DNA of 64,000 nucleotides from Chiridota heheva (GCA_020152595.1 JAIGNY010002211.1:602001-666000), one strand, 5' to 3'. Numbered from the stretch's first letter, positions 32,661-46,400 are shown. The notes: generated by a model not told the origin, from the letters alone. Numbers and translations are program-made.

Positions 32661-34230
32661 ATAAAATCGTGGGTAGAAGCCTATGCTATTGAAAAGTATC
32701 TAATTATAATGATAAACATTGCAGGGAGAAATGGGTATAATAGACATAAGTGACGCTTAATTATCATAAGCAATTTAGGTCATCCCGTATGGCGCTAATA
32801 TTTTTTATAAGACATTAAAGAGTGAATTTACTATAAAAAAATTTGTAGGCTACGTGTGCAAAGCGCGAGAAATATTCACGATTTGTTTCGCTTATACAGT
32901 TATACTAAGTTGTTGTTGCACCACCAGTGTAGGCCTATAGTTGAAGGTGAGCTCTTGTATAGCTAGTCATTAAGAATGCCATGAAACTTAACTCCCTTTT
33001 ACCACTACGCTACATGTTGCAAAATAAAAAAGTATAAAATACAAGTCATATCTTTCATACACCCATTTCATTCAAAAACGTTGAATCTGTTTAAATAATC
33101 TTGTTTCGAACTTTCCTTTTGGTATATTATTGATCCTTTTGTGATCTGTGACTTCTAAAAACAGCGTCTACAATGTACAATAGAAGAAAATAGTAAAGAC
33201 CAAAAAGCGAATTAGTCACTGTGGTGAAGGATACACTAATTTCTTTCAAAAGTAGGGGCACAAAATATGTTTCAGACAGTGGCGAAGCGATAGTATTAGG
33301 TAAAATCAGGGCTTTTGAAATTGTGTTTAACTCAGTTTTCAAACATTAATCGATATGATAGAGAGCAAAAAAGTCATCGGCAATTAATAACCAATGTGGT
33401 GCTTTTACAAATATTTTTGCACACACGCCCAAAAATAAACTATTTTTGTACTCATACAGTCAAAAAGCGAAAAAAGAGCCAGTGGTTGAATAATGTAAGC
33501 CAGTGGTTGAATAATGTAAGCCATATCCATTGTGGAAACCTGGTGGAACGGTTCCCCCATTTCCCTCCCCCTTTCGTAAAGTCAATGCTTGTATACGACA
33601 TGCAAACTGTAAAATTACAAAAAAAATTGTCAGCATCATGTCGTTCAACGGATAACGGTATAAGGACGCGTATGATAATGCATCCATGAGGTATAATTTC
33701 ATCGTCGCCCCTAGCTGGTTTCCTCTACCCTACATTACTATCTCAATCCCTCCCATACCTCACATACCTCATTCAAGATTGACCATACGTTTTGGTTTTT
33801 AAAATAAGATTAAAACACACACACAAAATCCAACATTGGAAAGGCAAAGGGGAGAGGAGGGGGAGCTGAGATGTTAGAAATTGGCAAGGAAATAATTAAG
33901 AGATATACACCTAATACCTCATAACGCTGAATAGTTCCAATAGTTGTCCAATATTAGCTAGAGCCTGCACGATCACAAAAGTATCGATTATCTGACCTTT
34001 CATTCAGTCGTTTTTATATTATTCGATAAGTTCCCTTGCATCTTTTCATACCTTAAAAAGCAGTATACGCCTATGTGCGTTCTGTATACAAAATTGTATT
34101 GCATAAAGAATCTTCCAATGATGAGCTATACGAATCCATTTTGTAGTATCTTGCAAATAAATTGCATAAAACATCAACAACTTCATCAATTTATTCAAAG
34201 CCATTATTTTCAGATTTCTTTTTGTGAAAA
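32661..34230. other. nothing recognised apart from a small duplication
   Basis: Contains a perfect 23-bp-spaced duplication of CCAGTGGTTGAATAATGTAA (about 33479-33523). The right third (33960-34230) may belong to the GACTTG-family repeat that follows. No coding similarity. Confidence 0.45.
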
Positions 34231-34234
34231 TGGT

Positions 34235-34402
34235 TAATGTCGACAAGTCAAATTTCTTCAAGGCGAATCAAGTCACAAGTCATTTGTTCGCAAGTCAAGT
34301 CTAGTCACAAGTCATATGCTTGCAAGTCAAGTCAAGTCACAAGTCAAAAATGTGACTCGTGTCGGACTCGAGTCCAAGTCAGTTACTCGAGTCAACAACT
34401 CT
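34235..34402 (+). repeat. CAAGTCA-rich dispersed repeat, copy 1
   Basis: Tandem CAAGTCAAGTCACAAGTCA units end with GGACTCGAGTCCAAGTCAGT. The flanking AAAATGGTTAATGTCGACAAG and CAAAGCCATTATTTTC have inverted counterparts beside copy 2 (44890-45090), so the CAAGT core is part of a longer dispersed element. Confidence 0.75.
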
Positions 34403-34439
34403 GCGAATTAGCAATGTTTTAAAGGGAACGATGTATTAT

Positions 34440-35990
34440 ATACCAATGGCTTTAGAAAATGTATGACTGATATTCTGAATATGTGGAATCCAAGTAAGAT
34501 TTTCGTCTGGGGTAACACCATAATTTTTGTAAAATGAGAGAGGGGAACACGCGTATTATCAATAATAATGTCAAGGTCGGAAAATACGAATTGTTTTTAC
34601 TTAGCGACAGATTTTTCACATTTAGGTGAAGTTTATTGGACCTGAACCAAGAAGAAATTTTGGGGAATTCAGAATTAATATCGTTAACTAAAGTGTATAT
34701 GCCGTGACCTTTTTGAAATAGATTTGCATCGTCTTCATACGAAATGAAATGGAATTTGGAAGTAACATCTTGGAGATCGTTGATATAAATTAGAAACAAT
34801 AGGGGTCCAAGAACATAACCCACGGGAACACCGCAATGAATAGTCTGCTTGGAAGAATGAACACCGGATAAAGAAATATATTGAAATCTGTTATGAATAT
34901 AACTACTAAACAAAGATAATGCAATAATTCAGATATAATAATTATCAAGCTTGTTTAAAAGAATTGAATGGTCAAGCGTATCAAAAGCCTTGGAAAGTTA
35001 TACAAATATTCCAGCAGCTAAACACTTATTTTTAAAGGAATTAATAACATAATCTACCAGACTAAGAATAGTCTGAGATGTGTTCCTTTGAGGCATAAAA
35101 CCAAACTGATATTTTTTAATTTTTTTCAGTACAATTTATTTGTTAAACTCTCATATTTGAACATATCACCACAATGAAGAAAGTGTCGAAAAGAAATACA
35201 ACTATCATAACATAATTCATAAAGCATAATTGGTCGTGATTAAAAGTTAAACATTCTCCAACTTACTAACATAAAACAGAAAAAACGAAAGACTAGAAAT
35301 ATCTTGAGAGGATTCCGGATACAAGATAATCTGATATCTGATAATCATATAATAGAGCATGTTTCATTCAAAAAGAATATAAACGATAAATAACAATTTT
35401 TTCTAAAATCTTTGAAAAACAAGGTAAGACGAATATAGGTCTATAATTACTAACGCTATCACGAGTACCAATCTTTAAATACTGGAACTTCACGAGCTAT
35501 CTTCAAATCAGAGAGACAATCCTCTGAATAAGTGAACAATTAATAATATGCACAAGAGGCTTACAAATAGCAAAAAAGCAAAATTAGAAAATTTAACAAC
35601 TTTATGACTAAATTGCCATAACCAGCTTGAATGTTTTAATTTTGAACTACAGTTTAAAACCCCCACTTCGTCTGTAAGCATCATAAAGAAAGAACTAGTG
35701 TTAGCTTGAGATATATAATCTATCAGATTTTGTGCATCATTCGGGATACGAGCCAAATTATGTCACAGTGTTGGAAAGACAATTGTTATCAAATTTTAAG
35801 GAAGTAATAGACGAAGTGGAAACTTTGTTATTTATAGTAGAATTTATACAGTCCCATGTTCTTTTGTGATTAGACGTTAAAGATGTATCAAAATACAATT
35901 TTCTCTTGGCAATCCTAATAACACAATTTAACTTATTCCTAAATCTTATGTAATTCTCACGGTTTCCTTGACTTGTTCTTTTAGTGTACT
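34440..35990 (-). mobile_element. decayed LINE (CR1/Rex-type) with RT core
   Basis: Minus-strand pieces: ARIPNDAQNLIDYIS and TDEVGVLNCS, then LSKAFDTLDHSILLNKL, then an open stretch (34452-34913) with GVPVGYVLGPLLFLIYINDL, ISYEDDANLF and WFRSNKLHLNVKN. The order fits RT domains 1 to 7. The active-site box is YEDD rather than (F/Y)ADD, the usual GVPQGS is GVPVGY, and there are stops, so it is inactive. Both ends are truncated. Confidence 0.82.
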
Positions 35991-36289
35991 TTTAATAAAG
36001 TTTTATTATACAGTACGATCAAACGATATCAATAATACACCAACCGGCTTGGTAAGCGGTTATTGGCCTTTACTAATGGAAAACAATTATGCCTGATGAT
36101 TGGAATAAATAGAAATGAAAGTAGGATATGCAGCTATGCTTAAGGTGCTTGTGTTACTTTGAAAGTTTTTTCAACAAAAAGAATATCGGGTACTAAGACT
36201 ATACTCGGATAAAAGCAGTCTTTCAATATTTGAAAGGCACTTTTTGAACTTTGCAAATATAAAATAGCGGTGGAGGAATAATTCCCATG

Positions 36290-37540
36290 GTTCCACCATC
36301 AGACCATGGCCGTACGAGGCGGAGAATAGTAGGGGGTGGGGAATGGGGGGAGGACTGGGGAGGAAGGCCCCATGTCGGCCGGATACCAATCCAAGTCGGG
36401 CACAAGTCATGCTCAACTTGGCTAGAAATCGGGGTGCCCTTCCGACTCGGCATGCTAACAACATGATTCTTGGTAACCGATCTTAGTCTGGCAGAGAAGT
36501 ACAATGTCGGATGCACTGTTTAGATCAGAGATATAACTGTGTAATATCCGAATTATGCCCGATTCGGCCAGGTATATCCATAGTTATATAATCATAGAGG
36601 CGGGGAGGGGAAGGGGCGCTGTCGGTCGGATACCCATCTTAGTCAGGCAGAAAATCGTCCTGTCGGCTAGATATACGGGTCATGCCTCCCGACTCGGCAT
36701 GATGATGACAATATGATACTTAGGCAACGATCTTATAGTCCGGCATTGCGCAGAGATGTAAAATGTTCTTTTAAAATCAGTGATTTATCTGATCATGCCC
36801 AACTCAGCTAAATTTTTGATAATTAAAGGAAATTCCCTAAAAATCAACAAAAAAATGCTTGGAAATGGAAGAAAATGTCACGAAAATCAAAAACATTTTC
36901 CTGGAATTTAAGGAAAGCTCCCCAAATTTGAGAAAATTTTCCCGGAAATTAGCCAAAAATGAAAGGAATTTTTAAACATTGTCAAATTTGCCTGGAAAAT
37001 GAAGGAAATTTCCTGAAAATTGTAGAACATTGCCCAAAAGGAAGGAAATTTTCCGACAATTAAAGAAAAATGCCCGAAAATTAAGAAAAGCTCCTACAAA
37101 TTGAATAAAATTTCCCGAAAAAAAAAAAAACGAAAATGAAAAAACTTTTCTAAAAATCGAATAAACTGCTTGGCCGGAAATGGAAGAAAATGACCAGAAA
37201 ATCAAAAACAATTGGCTGGAAATTAAGCAAAGCTCCCAAAAATTAAGAAACATTTTCCCAAAATTGACAAAAATTCAGCAAACACATCCCGAAAATTGAC
37301 CAAATAATTAACGAAAACAAATGTGCCCGATAAATCAAGACTACGTTCTGAAGGCTACCCACCTCCTTCCACCCAACCCATAAAATGGTGAAGCCATTAT
37401 CCAAAATTAATTGTTTATTCACAGATTCATTGCGATTTTCCCTTCATTATAGGTTTTCTAGTCGGGGAAAAAAGTCACCGCCCCCTCCTCATCCCCACCC
37501 CTCTGAGTAAGAGGTCCCGTAAGGCCATGGGTTCCACCGT
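36290..37540 (+). repeat. GGAAATTTTCC-rich dispersed repeat, copy 2
   Basis: Shares the TTCCGACTCGG-type boxes, the GGAAATTTTCC low-complexity core and the AGTCGGG(G)AAAAAAGTCACC end with copy 1 at 31490. Internally a roughly 330-bp segment containing GGAAATGGAAGAAAATG and AAATCAAAAACA is duplicated (about 36845 and 37175). Confidence 0.75.
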
Positions 37541-38309
37541 CTTGGATGCTAGTGCTACTTTGTCTCTGTGGTAAATCATTTTGTTGGCTATCCGTTTTAG
37601 ATTATTTACCCTGATCAAAACCTGTATAAACTTTTTCCAGAAGGAAAAATCGCATTAAAAATTCTTTAACATTTAAATTTGTGCCTTCACCAGAGTTTTT
37701 GGCTTGAGGGAGGGAGGGGGAGGGGGAGGGGGAGGCTTACAGTAGTCAAAGGCAGCATTTTGCACGTATCGCACGCTGAACGGCGTGGGGGCCGTTTAAG
37801 GGCCACAATGTTATCCAGGGCAAAAGGTAAAAGGTTAAAATGGTTTGAATATTTATATACAGCCGGCTAAAACCTATATTATTGGTCGACAGCTCAGTAA
37901 ATTCCAAAGTGCACTTTCCGCGCAACATTACAAATCAATTCTACGCTTAAAAATCCTGCAGATGTTTTAAGTCCGAAACTTTCAGCGAACGGGTTCAATC
38001 ATTTTCGTAAGCTATTTTTGAGTGAATGTTTAATCATTTATGTCTCTTATCTTTCCTATTTGTTACATTTTTCCGTTTCAAGAATGAGAAGCTACGGAGG
38101 TAGACCAACTAGCTGAACTAGTAGCACGTAAATTGTAGTAAGATTTGGTCCTAGTAACGTTAGCAATTGCAGAGTAGTAGCACGAATTTTCCTACCCATA
38201 ATTTAAATCGAGATTCATCTGATACTGACAGCGGATTGGGCATCTGTTTTCACTCACTTTTTTGTATATTACTATGAAGCTGCGGATGGTGTCAATTCAT
38301 AACGACAGT
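37541..38309. other. unassigned region with a G-rich tract
   Basis: No gene seen. At 37706-37735 the plus strand has GAGGGAGGGAGGGGGAGGGG with further G5 runs, enough for an intramolecular G-quadruplex. Confidence 0.45.
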
Positions 38310-39510
38310 GGTTTCTCAGTAATTATCTCAAGATAAATGATAGTAAAACTGAGGTCATACTCATCGGTTCTAAGCAGCAACTTGCTAAATTGCCTAATAT
38401 ATCAGTAAAAGTGGGTGAAGTCAATATCCAAAATGCTGAGTGACAATGCTCGTAATCTTGGTATGATTTTTGATAAGAACCTTTTATTTGAGACATAGCT
38501 GTGGTTTGTAAAAAGGCTTCTTACAATCTTACAAACTTTGGCAAGTATCTAGATGACGATTCATGGGAATCCCTAGTTCATGCATTTATTACATCTCATA
38601 CTGATTACTGTAGGCTGTAGCTCCTTATATTTTAATTTACCTGATAGCCTTTTGAAGAAATTGCAATCGGTTCAAAACTCAGCTGCCAGACTTGTTACTA
38701 GAACCCCCAAGTACCACCACATTTCACCAGTGCTTTTCAAATTACACTGGCTCTCAGTTAAGTATAGGATTAAGTTTACAATTTTATTGCTCACTTTTAA
38801 ATGTCTTCATGGCCCTTCTCCCAGTTATCTGTCAAACTGATTAATTCCATATCAACCAACTAGATATTTAAGATCTCAATTAAAACATTTCCTCACTGTA
38901 CCCAGAACTAAAACCCAGTTTGGAACCAGAGGTTTTTACCATGCCGCACCTACACTTTGGAACGACCTGCCCTATCATCTACGAAGTGAAACTTGCCTTG
39001 CCCATTTTAAGAATAGCCTTAAAACTTACCTTTTTACGGCTGCTTTTAATTCAACTAATTCTTAACTCTATTATTTTATCCCTGCTTAAATGTGTTATCT
39101 TTACTTTTTAACCACTATATTCTTTACTGTATTTAACTATTAAGACTATCTTACATTATTTTACCTTTATTCTTTTAACAATTTTATAAATATTTACATC
39201 TTATAGCTCTCATTTTTGTATGTCTACTTTTTACTATCTTAGTGCCTATACAACCTGACTTACTAAGTTTTATTTTACTCTTAACATTTAAATGATTCTC
39301 TTATTATGTTCATTGTTGATCCTATTGCTTATGTCTTTTCATTCAATGTTTTAGCTTTAATGATTCTAGGTCTATTTTTATCTTTTTATTAACTATATTC
39401 TTAACTTATTTTATCATTTGATTAATTTGTTTGTAAATTGCATTTGAATGTATCATTTTACAGTATTTGCGCTATATAAATGTTTTTAATAATAATAATA
39501 ATAACAATAG
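38310..39510 (+). mobile_element. L2-type LINE fragment with (TAA)n tail
   Basis: Plus-strand pieces: LSNYLKINDSKTEVILIGSK, ASYNLTNFGKYLDDDSW, TSHTDYC, then PDSLLKKLQSVQNSAARLVT, HHISPVLFKLHWLSVKYRIK and LLLTFKCLHGPSPSYLSN. This is the C-terminal region of L2/Crack-type LINE ORF2. It ends with GCGCTATATAAATG and an AATAATAATAATAA tail at 39488. Several frameshifts; inactive. Confidence 0.88.
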
Positions 39511-41764
39511 TAGTTGAAACTTTATACTCACAACTCCTTTGTTCTGAATGATTTTCTCTGATAATAATAGACTCAAGAGTATGAACGATCAGCATTATAT
39601 AGACCTAACGTTAGGCTGCATAAAAAGTTTACACACTACGGCCTAAGTAAATGCAATGAGCTTCAACGTGTATTTTCCAAAAAAGTTTCCCAGAAATTTT
39701 GGGCAACTTGATTTTCGATGTGAAGACTTCCTTAATTTAACCTGAAAATCAGCACAGGAAAACTTGAATTTGTTTTACACATACCTAATATCGTAATAAC
39801 TCAATTAGGGGCTACTATCCTTTAGAAAAGGAAAGGCTACACATTTTTTGTTCAGAAATAAAGTTACAACACATTTTAAATGTAACACCGCACGTAACCA
39901 TTTTTTCCAACCAATAAGAAGATAGCCCAAAATGAGAAAATGTGCGCCTAAAATGCAATGCTGTTTAATATAAACCTTTCAATTTGTGCGCTATTTGCAT
40001 AAAATTGTGTTCCAATTTTTCAAAATGTGCATGGAAGATCTTTCCTTGAGAAGCAAACTAGCAAACTGGACGATGCGTACAATTTGTATGAATTAATATT
40101 ATTAAACAAAGAATAAGGGTGTTGAAGTAGTCAAATCTGAACGATTTTTGATAGTGCGCAACAACGCATTTGTCGCGTTTTTAAATGAACACGCAGTGTG
40201 ATTTTTGTTGTATCTTCGCCCATTTAGGCCCCCTCCTTTTTCCAAGTTGTATGCATGTGTTTGTAGCATTAGTTGCAACGCTATCATCCTGTGCATAAGA
40301 CACTGAATTTCTTTCAGAGAATTGACCATTTTTACTCTTTTTACAGAGATTTTGGAAATTTACAAAAAATTGTAAGTTGAAATAAGTTGTTCAGCTTTAC
40401 GTTTGTGTGGTTACATTAGGGGTTACATTAAGCAAAAGTTGAGGGTTTCGGTGTTAATTTTCATGCTCTTTTGTGACCACTGTACTGTAGGATAGGTTAT
40501 GTATTAGTGATCTTGTCTACTGAACAAATAATAACATTAAATATCACTCAAATACAAAATGCCAAAAACCTCAAATTTGAGTGAAAATGGCTACCCAACT
40601 CACTGTAAAGAATCTTGGACTTGCTAGGTGGGTAATTAAAGCTAAAGGAGACTTAAAGTCTGATACAATCCTTTATATGATAGAGGATTAAATCTTAACC
40701 AACTACCAAAACCAGCAATTCAAAAAGTTTTTCATATCTCAAGAATTGAGTAAAGTTATTCATGCTTGAAGTTGAACTCGACACATGGGGACTGCCATAA
40801 CCAAGTAAATCAACTCAGTATTAATCTTGTATGATTACACTTTTCTGCAACATGATTATAGGCCCATGATGGGTACTGGCGCAGAACAAGTATTCATTAT
40901 TATTATTATTAATATATTTCTTTATAAATTTTATTAAAGTTTTTATTCCAAAATTATGTACTGACAGTATTTTAATAGCTTTCACACAATTTGACAATTA
41001 TGCACAAATTTCACATCCTGTGCAGTTGCAAACCACTAATTTGGATGGATTGCAGCTGAACATAAAAATGCATGACCTTTTGTAAAGTATTGGTTGGATT
41101 CATTCTCGGTTTGTTGAGACAATTTGCAAACAGCGAATGTTTTGATGATTTAATGGGTACATAAAAAATGTCAACTGGTTGACCCTCATCAGCTAGCAAA
41201 CTTAAGATAGATTTTAAGAAAATACAGTACAAGACATTCCTAGTTGGGTGGATGATATCATTTTCTGCATGTTTAAAATAAAAATGGTGGCTTCCATAAT
41301 TGTAGCACTAAAGTTTTTTGCTACTGTTAGACCCCTAGCTTGATTTAAAAAGGGGTAGGGTGCTAGACTTGTTGAGGGGCACATTAATGCATGCGCGAAG
41401 CGCTTTGTCTTAAGGCTCAAGCCCCTGGTGAAGAAACTTTGTGATTTTAGCTATGATCATACATGTGCCTCAGAATGAAAGTATTCTGATTGATAAGGAC
41501 CAGACATGAGCCAAACAGGACAATTGCATACTATGCTATCATTCTGTGTTCTGTATCCATGTATCCATATGAGGTTCATTAAGATTAAGTTAAATTAATT
41601 ATTTTTTTTTTTTTCTGATGAGGGGCCCACAGAAGGGCAGGGCCTCTGTGAAACAACAAATCTAGGGGTCTGTAGATTGCTTTGGGAGGTACAAAACTTG
41701 GTCAGAAGATTTGTTATTCTTAAATGCTATCTTATGAAATAAGGATTAAGTCAGACTTTATGTT
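39511..41764. other. nothing recognised
   Basis: AT-rich region with a short TTATTATTATTATTAA run at about 40896. No host exon, no clear transposon. The open frames here lack family similarity. Confidence 0.45.
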
Positions 41765-41960
41765 TCCTTTAACTCTTATTCTATTTGTGATTTTAAAGTC
41801 AAGTTGGATAAGCTTTTAATTTAATATTTCTTGTCCTCTTGATTTTGCACAGTTTATCTGTATTTTTCTTTTGTGGTGGTGTTAGTGTGGGCATTTTAGG
41901 TGGGCTATACCCTTAAATAGCCATCTTTTATAAAAAATTTTGTCATGTTATATTAATGTA
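41765..41960 (+). mobile_element. CR1-type LINE 3' remnant, copy C
   Basis: Reads ICDFKVKLDKLLI (compare FKDNIDKFFT in copy A), then TTTTGTGGTGGTGTTAGTGTGGGC(ATT) and a TTGTCATGTTATATTAATG end. This matches the 3' ends of copies A and B. About 200 bp, an extreme 5' truncation. Confidence 0.7.
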
Positions 41961-42589
41961 AAAGAAAGAAAGTCTGGATATTCAGATGAACAGAAAAATA
42001 ATTTACTTAAGATTAGGCTTCTGCTTCATACTGTATTATGCAAAAACCTCTCAGGTGGCATATTGTAGGCCGGTGTGGTAGGCAGTATGGTTAGCTAAGG
42101 TAATAAGCTTTGTTAACAATGTCCAAATACCTTCAGTTTGTCAATTTTTAATTTTAAAAAGTAGAAAAGTCGGTAATTGATCTTTTAGAATTTTTGACGG
42201 GAGTCGATTTCATGCACGAATAGTTCTTGAAGTTTTATCTAAAGGTAATGTTTCCAAAATATTTGATACTTGATGTTGCCTCGTAGAACAGTTATTTGCA
42301 TTAGATGAAGGTTTGACGGGGTCATACTGTTGATTTCTTTGGAAATTGGTATTAAGCAGAGTCTGGTGCGACAGTCTTCCAAACTTTCCCATTTCAAGTT
42401 ATAGCCTTGTACTGTTGCAAGTTATGATGGGTGATAAATGTTGTTATGGGGGATATATGTTATTATGGATGGTATATATTATTGTAAAATGTTTTGGAAA
42501 AATCCTAGTATAGTGGTAAATTGCTCAATTTAATGAAGAACATTTACTATGCCTTTCTTAGATTATCATTTTCATTACTCTTTTAACTT

Positions 42590-42640
42590 GATTATTCAAA
42601 GAATAGTAAAAGCTATTCTACTACTCCTGCCAGGTGTTGA
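42590..42640. repeat. shared stem-loop motif, copy 1
   Basis: TTGATTATTCAAAGAATAG then TAAAAGCTATTCTACTACTCC. GAATAG and CTATTC can pair. A near-identical stretch is at 55563-55612. Confidence 0.55.
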
Positions 42641-42685
42641 CATCCACTTAAAGCTTTTGGAAGAGTTTCTTTGTTTAGTTTAAGC

Positions 42686-43030
42686 ATTTGGTTAAAGATT
42701 TGGAGGAGTTTGTTTGTTATCATAATGATATTTCTGACATGAATAGTCATTCAAATATTTGTGTTGCAACAAAAGAGCTCCTCACCTCAAAAGAATTTGA
42801 AATAAAATGTCTTGGAATAGTTTTTTGTTTGGTTAAAGTTTCTGGAGGAGTTTGTTTGTTTGTTATGATAATGACAGTCCTGACATGAATAGCAATTAAG
42901 ATATTTGTCTCGCATGAAGGAAAATTCAAAGAAAAGAGCACCTCACCACAAACGAATTTGAAATTAAGTGTGTAGGGCGAGAAATTGCATGAAAGAAAAA
43001 TCAAACGAAAGAGCTCCTCACTTCAAAAGA
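42686..43030. repeat. tandem duplication of about 150 bp
   Basis: GGTTAAAG(A/T)TT(T)(C)TGGAGGAGTTTG, CTGACATGAATAG(T/C)(C)AATT and AAAGAGC(T/A)CCTCAC occur twice in order about 150 bp apart, with part of a third copy at 42990-43030. Non-coding. Confidence 0.65.
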
Positions 43031-43149
43031 ATATGAAATTATATATAGGGTGAGAAAAGAAATAAACAAAAAGTGCTTGAGAAAGAGGAAAGACTATGTA
43101 GACATCCCTATCTGATTACATGGGAAATTATCGAGTTGAGCATATTTTT

Positions 43150-43540
43150 AAGGGACATTTGGACCATAGTGAGATGTCATCTTGAATGACGACGGCGGGA
43201 TGTCATGTGGGACAGAGTGGGATGTTGTGTCTAGCGCCAGGGTGGGATTGTATGTACAGTAGGACAGGTTGGGTTTGCTTAAGGGAAAGGGTGGGATTGT
43301 ATGTACAGTAGGACAAGTTGGGTTTGCATGTGGGAAAGGGTGGGTTGGCATGTGGGTTGGCATGTGGGATAAGGTGGAATGGTATCAGGTGGAATGTCAT
43401 CTGGATTACAGTTGTGATGGCATTGTAGATCTGGATAATTGCATGTAGTACATAGTGTAGGGTGTTGGATGACATGTGGGACAGAGGTTGTGATGGCATG
43501 TGAGACAGAGGGTGGAATGAGTGTTACCAACAACCATGGG
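43150..43540. repeat. GGGATGTCATGTGGGACAG-type minisatellite
   Basis: Degenerate 20-40-bp units such as GGTTGGCATGTGGGA and GGGATTGTATGTACAGTAGG (two clean copies). Read on the other strand, it resembles the 2520-3300 array (CATGCCATCCC with TGTCCCAC). Confidence 0.75.
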
Positions 43541-44889
43541 ATTTGCATTGTTTGTGATGTCTAGTTTGTCATACATTAATAAGCAATATTTACAACAACA
43601 AAATTTGCTTGACAAGTTGACATATATTTTATTTTTAAATTGGAAGCTACAGTAGATTACAATCCAGGATGTAGGCCTGGGAATATGTGGGGATTGGGAT
43701 GTGGTAAGGACCGAATTATATAATGAAAACTAAAATACAAGAAAAATTCCACTTCAAGAATGGTTTAAGATGAATAGAGGGTAGAACATCATCAATTGCA
43801 TCATACCACAAGGATGCTTTGTAATATTTTAATCTTTCTTTGTGGTTCATTCAATCACGAATAGGCATAGAGCCTGGGGATGGGGATTTATATCCCCACC
43901 CCCAGTTCCACCACACTTTTTGGTGAACCCCTAATACATAACATTATTTTGCACAGTAAATTTGAAGGGGAAAAAAATGCAATGAACCCCACTATTTTGT
44001 ACATGCCTACACCATTGAATTTCAATGGATAGAACTGTGTTTTAGTCAAAAGAGTGCTTTCTTATATTTTGTGAGTTACTGGGTAACCTCAAGTTTTTAT
44101 TGTTTAAATTTGAAACAAAGGAAAAAGCAAGTGCATCATTCAAAGCTCAGCAAATTTGAAATCAATTGCCCCTACCAGCCCCATTACTCTAAAGAAGCCT
44201 TTTCTCTATGCTTGCTTGGAATAGTCTTAACACAACAATTTAAGAAGAATATTTTCAGTTACAATTAATCAAAATAAATTGATATGATCATCAAAAAATC
44301 TTAATATTTTCAGATATTTTAATAACGGAATAAAGTTTCATTACAAGAAATACATTTAACATTATTCCGCTATACTAGGATTTTACCAATATTTCAAGGT
44401 TATAATATATAATATGCACAGTAAAACATTATCTTTTTGCATCAGCCTAAGCTGTGAGCCTTAGCTAGACTTCTATTAAACAGCTGTTTCTTTGAAGCCT
44501 CAGCTACTGTACTCAACATTATTTTACCAGTTATTTCATCATTATTTAGACAGCAATTGTATTATTCTGCATTTTAAAACTAATTTTCCATTTTCTAATG
44601 AATAGATTGATTGGATAGTGATCAGCATACTGGAATTTTATTCTACTGCACCTTAGTAACATGTACAATAGCTCTAAAGATGAACCAAAGTTTTTATAAT
44701 CTACCGTACCCTGAGTACAGTAATTCAATTTTATTTTGATTTTAAATGCAAAAATCATCCAATTTGATATGTATTTCTCCTTAAACTAACACTCATTTGT
44801 ATGAATTTAAATGTTTTATTTCTATGTAACTAATTAATATTGAATTACCTCTGACAATTTTTTTCTGAAGTTTGGCCTTTTCTTAATCA
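43541..44889. other. nothing recognised
   Basis: AT-rich; no coding or repeat signal seen on either strand. Confidence 0.45.
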
Positions 44890-45090
44890 AAGTAGAGAGA
44901 TGTTGACTTGAGTAACTGACTTGGACTCTTGAACACATTTTTTTGACTTGTGACTTGACTTGACTTGCAAACAAATGACTTGACTTGCACACAATTGACT
45001 TTTGACTTCACTTGATGAAATTTGACTTGTAAACATTAACCATTTTCACAAAAACTGAAAACTGAATAATGGCTTTGAAGAAGTTGTAGA
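44890..45090 (-). repeat. GACTTG-rich dispersed repeat, copy 2
   Basis: TTGACTTGAGTAACTGACTT, then GACTTGTGACTTGACTTGAC and later ATTAACCATTTTCACAAAAA. It is the inverse of copy 1 at 34235 and includes the same non-tandem flank. Confidence 0.75.
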
Positions 45091-46154
45091 TATTTGTATA
45101 CAATCTAATTGCAACACAAACTGGACGCATATACCCTGTAAATAATTCGTTTTTTGTCTTTACATTTATTTTCATCTATCTATGTTCATAACATTTACGT
45201 CATATATATATACTGTACGCTGTTTTAAAAGAAACAGCCTCATAGATCTCATCAGCTAATATTCAGATGTTATACCAAGAAAAGTTTAAAGCAAGAATAC
45301 ATAAATAGATTAAACGTTTTTAAATGAAACGGGTCTACATGAGATATAAACAAGTGTATTACTACAATTCATTGTTATGGCTTTCTTCATGATCAGCTCA
45401 CCTCCAACTACACAAGTGATGCATCTTCTTCTCATTTAGAACTGTTTGATCGTGCACGGCATCAGAAACAATCCACCCTAAGGACTGACATTTGTTTTTA
45501 TGGGGTACTTTATATAGATTAAAATTGTAAATTACCCAGGTTTTTCTTGTAGTTGTTTAGCATATAGTTATGTAACCTTTCAGCAAACAGAAAGCATGTA
45601 TAGAGCAGCAACATTATCAAAAATTAATTTTAAATACATTAAAAACTATCATGGTAGCAAAATATTTCATCAAACTTGGTTAGAAATTGAACCATTTTAA
45701 ATCTCAGGCACCAATTTGCATTTTATGCAACTTTTGTGATGTATTACAGGGCAAGCTTGGTATTTTCTTTTGTAAATCCTTTGTTTTTAAGTGTCTGTCA
45801 TAAATTCTGACAAAAAGTTTTCTAATCTTTGCCATACCCCTATTCAAATTCTAGCAGGAATAGACTTTCCCATCATTTCAGTGACTAAGATTTAAGAAGG
45901 AAATTGAAAGAAATGCTTAAAGATTTTGACATGTCTGCCCAGCAGCACAGTCATACATCACACATTTTGCATGGAGTAAAAACTTTTTTCAAACTTCAAA
46001 AACTTCAAAATCTGCTCAGAGTTGAATACTCTACGCTATATGTCCATAGGTCTAATTTGTCATTGAGATATTTTCCTTCTGTAATCGTTATAGACTTTCA
46101 TACGATTGTATCATACCATAGCAAAAATTTGCAATGCCTTTAGATTAAAAGATT

Positions 46155-46400
46155 GATATGTGACTTGACTTGGCAAAAAATGACTTGTGACTTGACTTGA
46201 TTTGCGAGCAAATGACTTGTGACTTGACTTGATTTGCGAGCAAATGACTTGTAACTTCACTTGATTTGCGAGCAAATGACTTGACTTGATTTGTGAGCAA
46301 ATGACTTGTGACTTGACTTGATTCGTGAGCAAATGACTTGTGACTTAACTTGCCAAGAATGTGACTTGCAAAAATATGACTTGCAAAAATATGACTTGTT
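46155..46400 (-). repeat. GACTTG minisatellite immediately upstream of Spindly exon 1
   Basis: Seven or so units of about 37 bp, TGACTTGTGACTTGACTTGA plus TTTGCGAGCAAA, ending only about 20 bp before the acceptor-like TTCTTAATGCAG at 46410-46421. Family member of the copies at 34235 and 44890. Confidence 0.9.

Noticed and set aside
36972-37253. 93-codon Phe-rich minus-strand frame
   Set aside because: Low-complexity GGAAATTTTCC repeat translated; no family similarity and no conserved structure.
40102-40329. Candidate COG5 first exon on the minus strand
   Set aside because: Begins with Met, but the sequence has no COG5 N-terminal similarity and no phase-1 donor in a fitting position.
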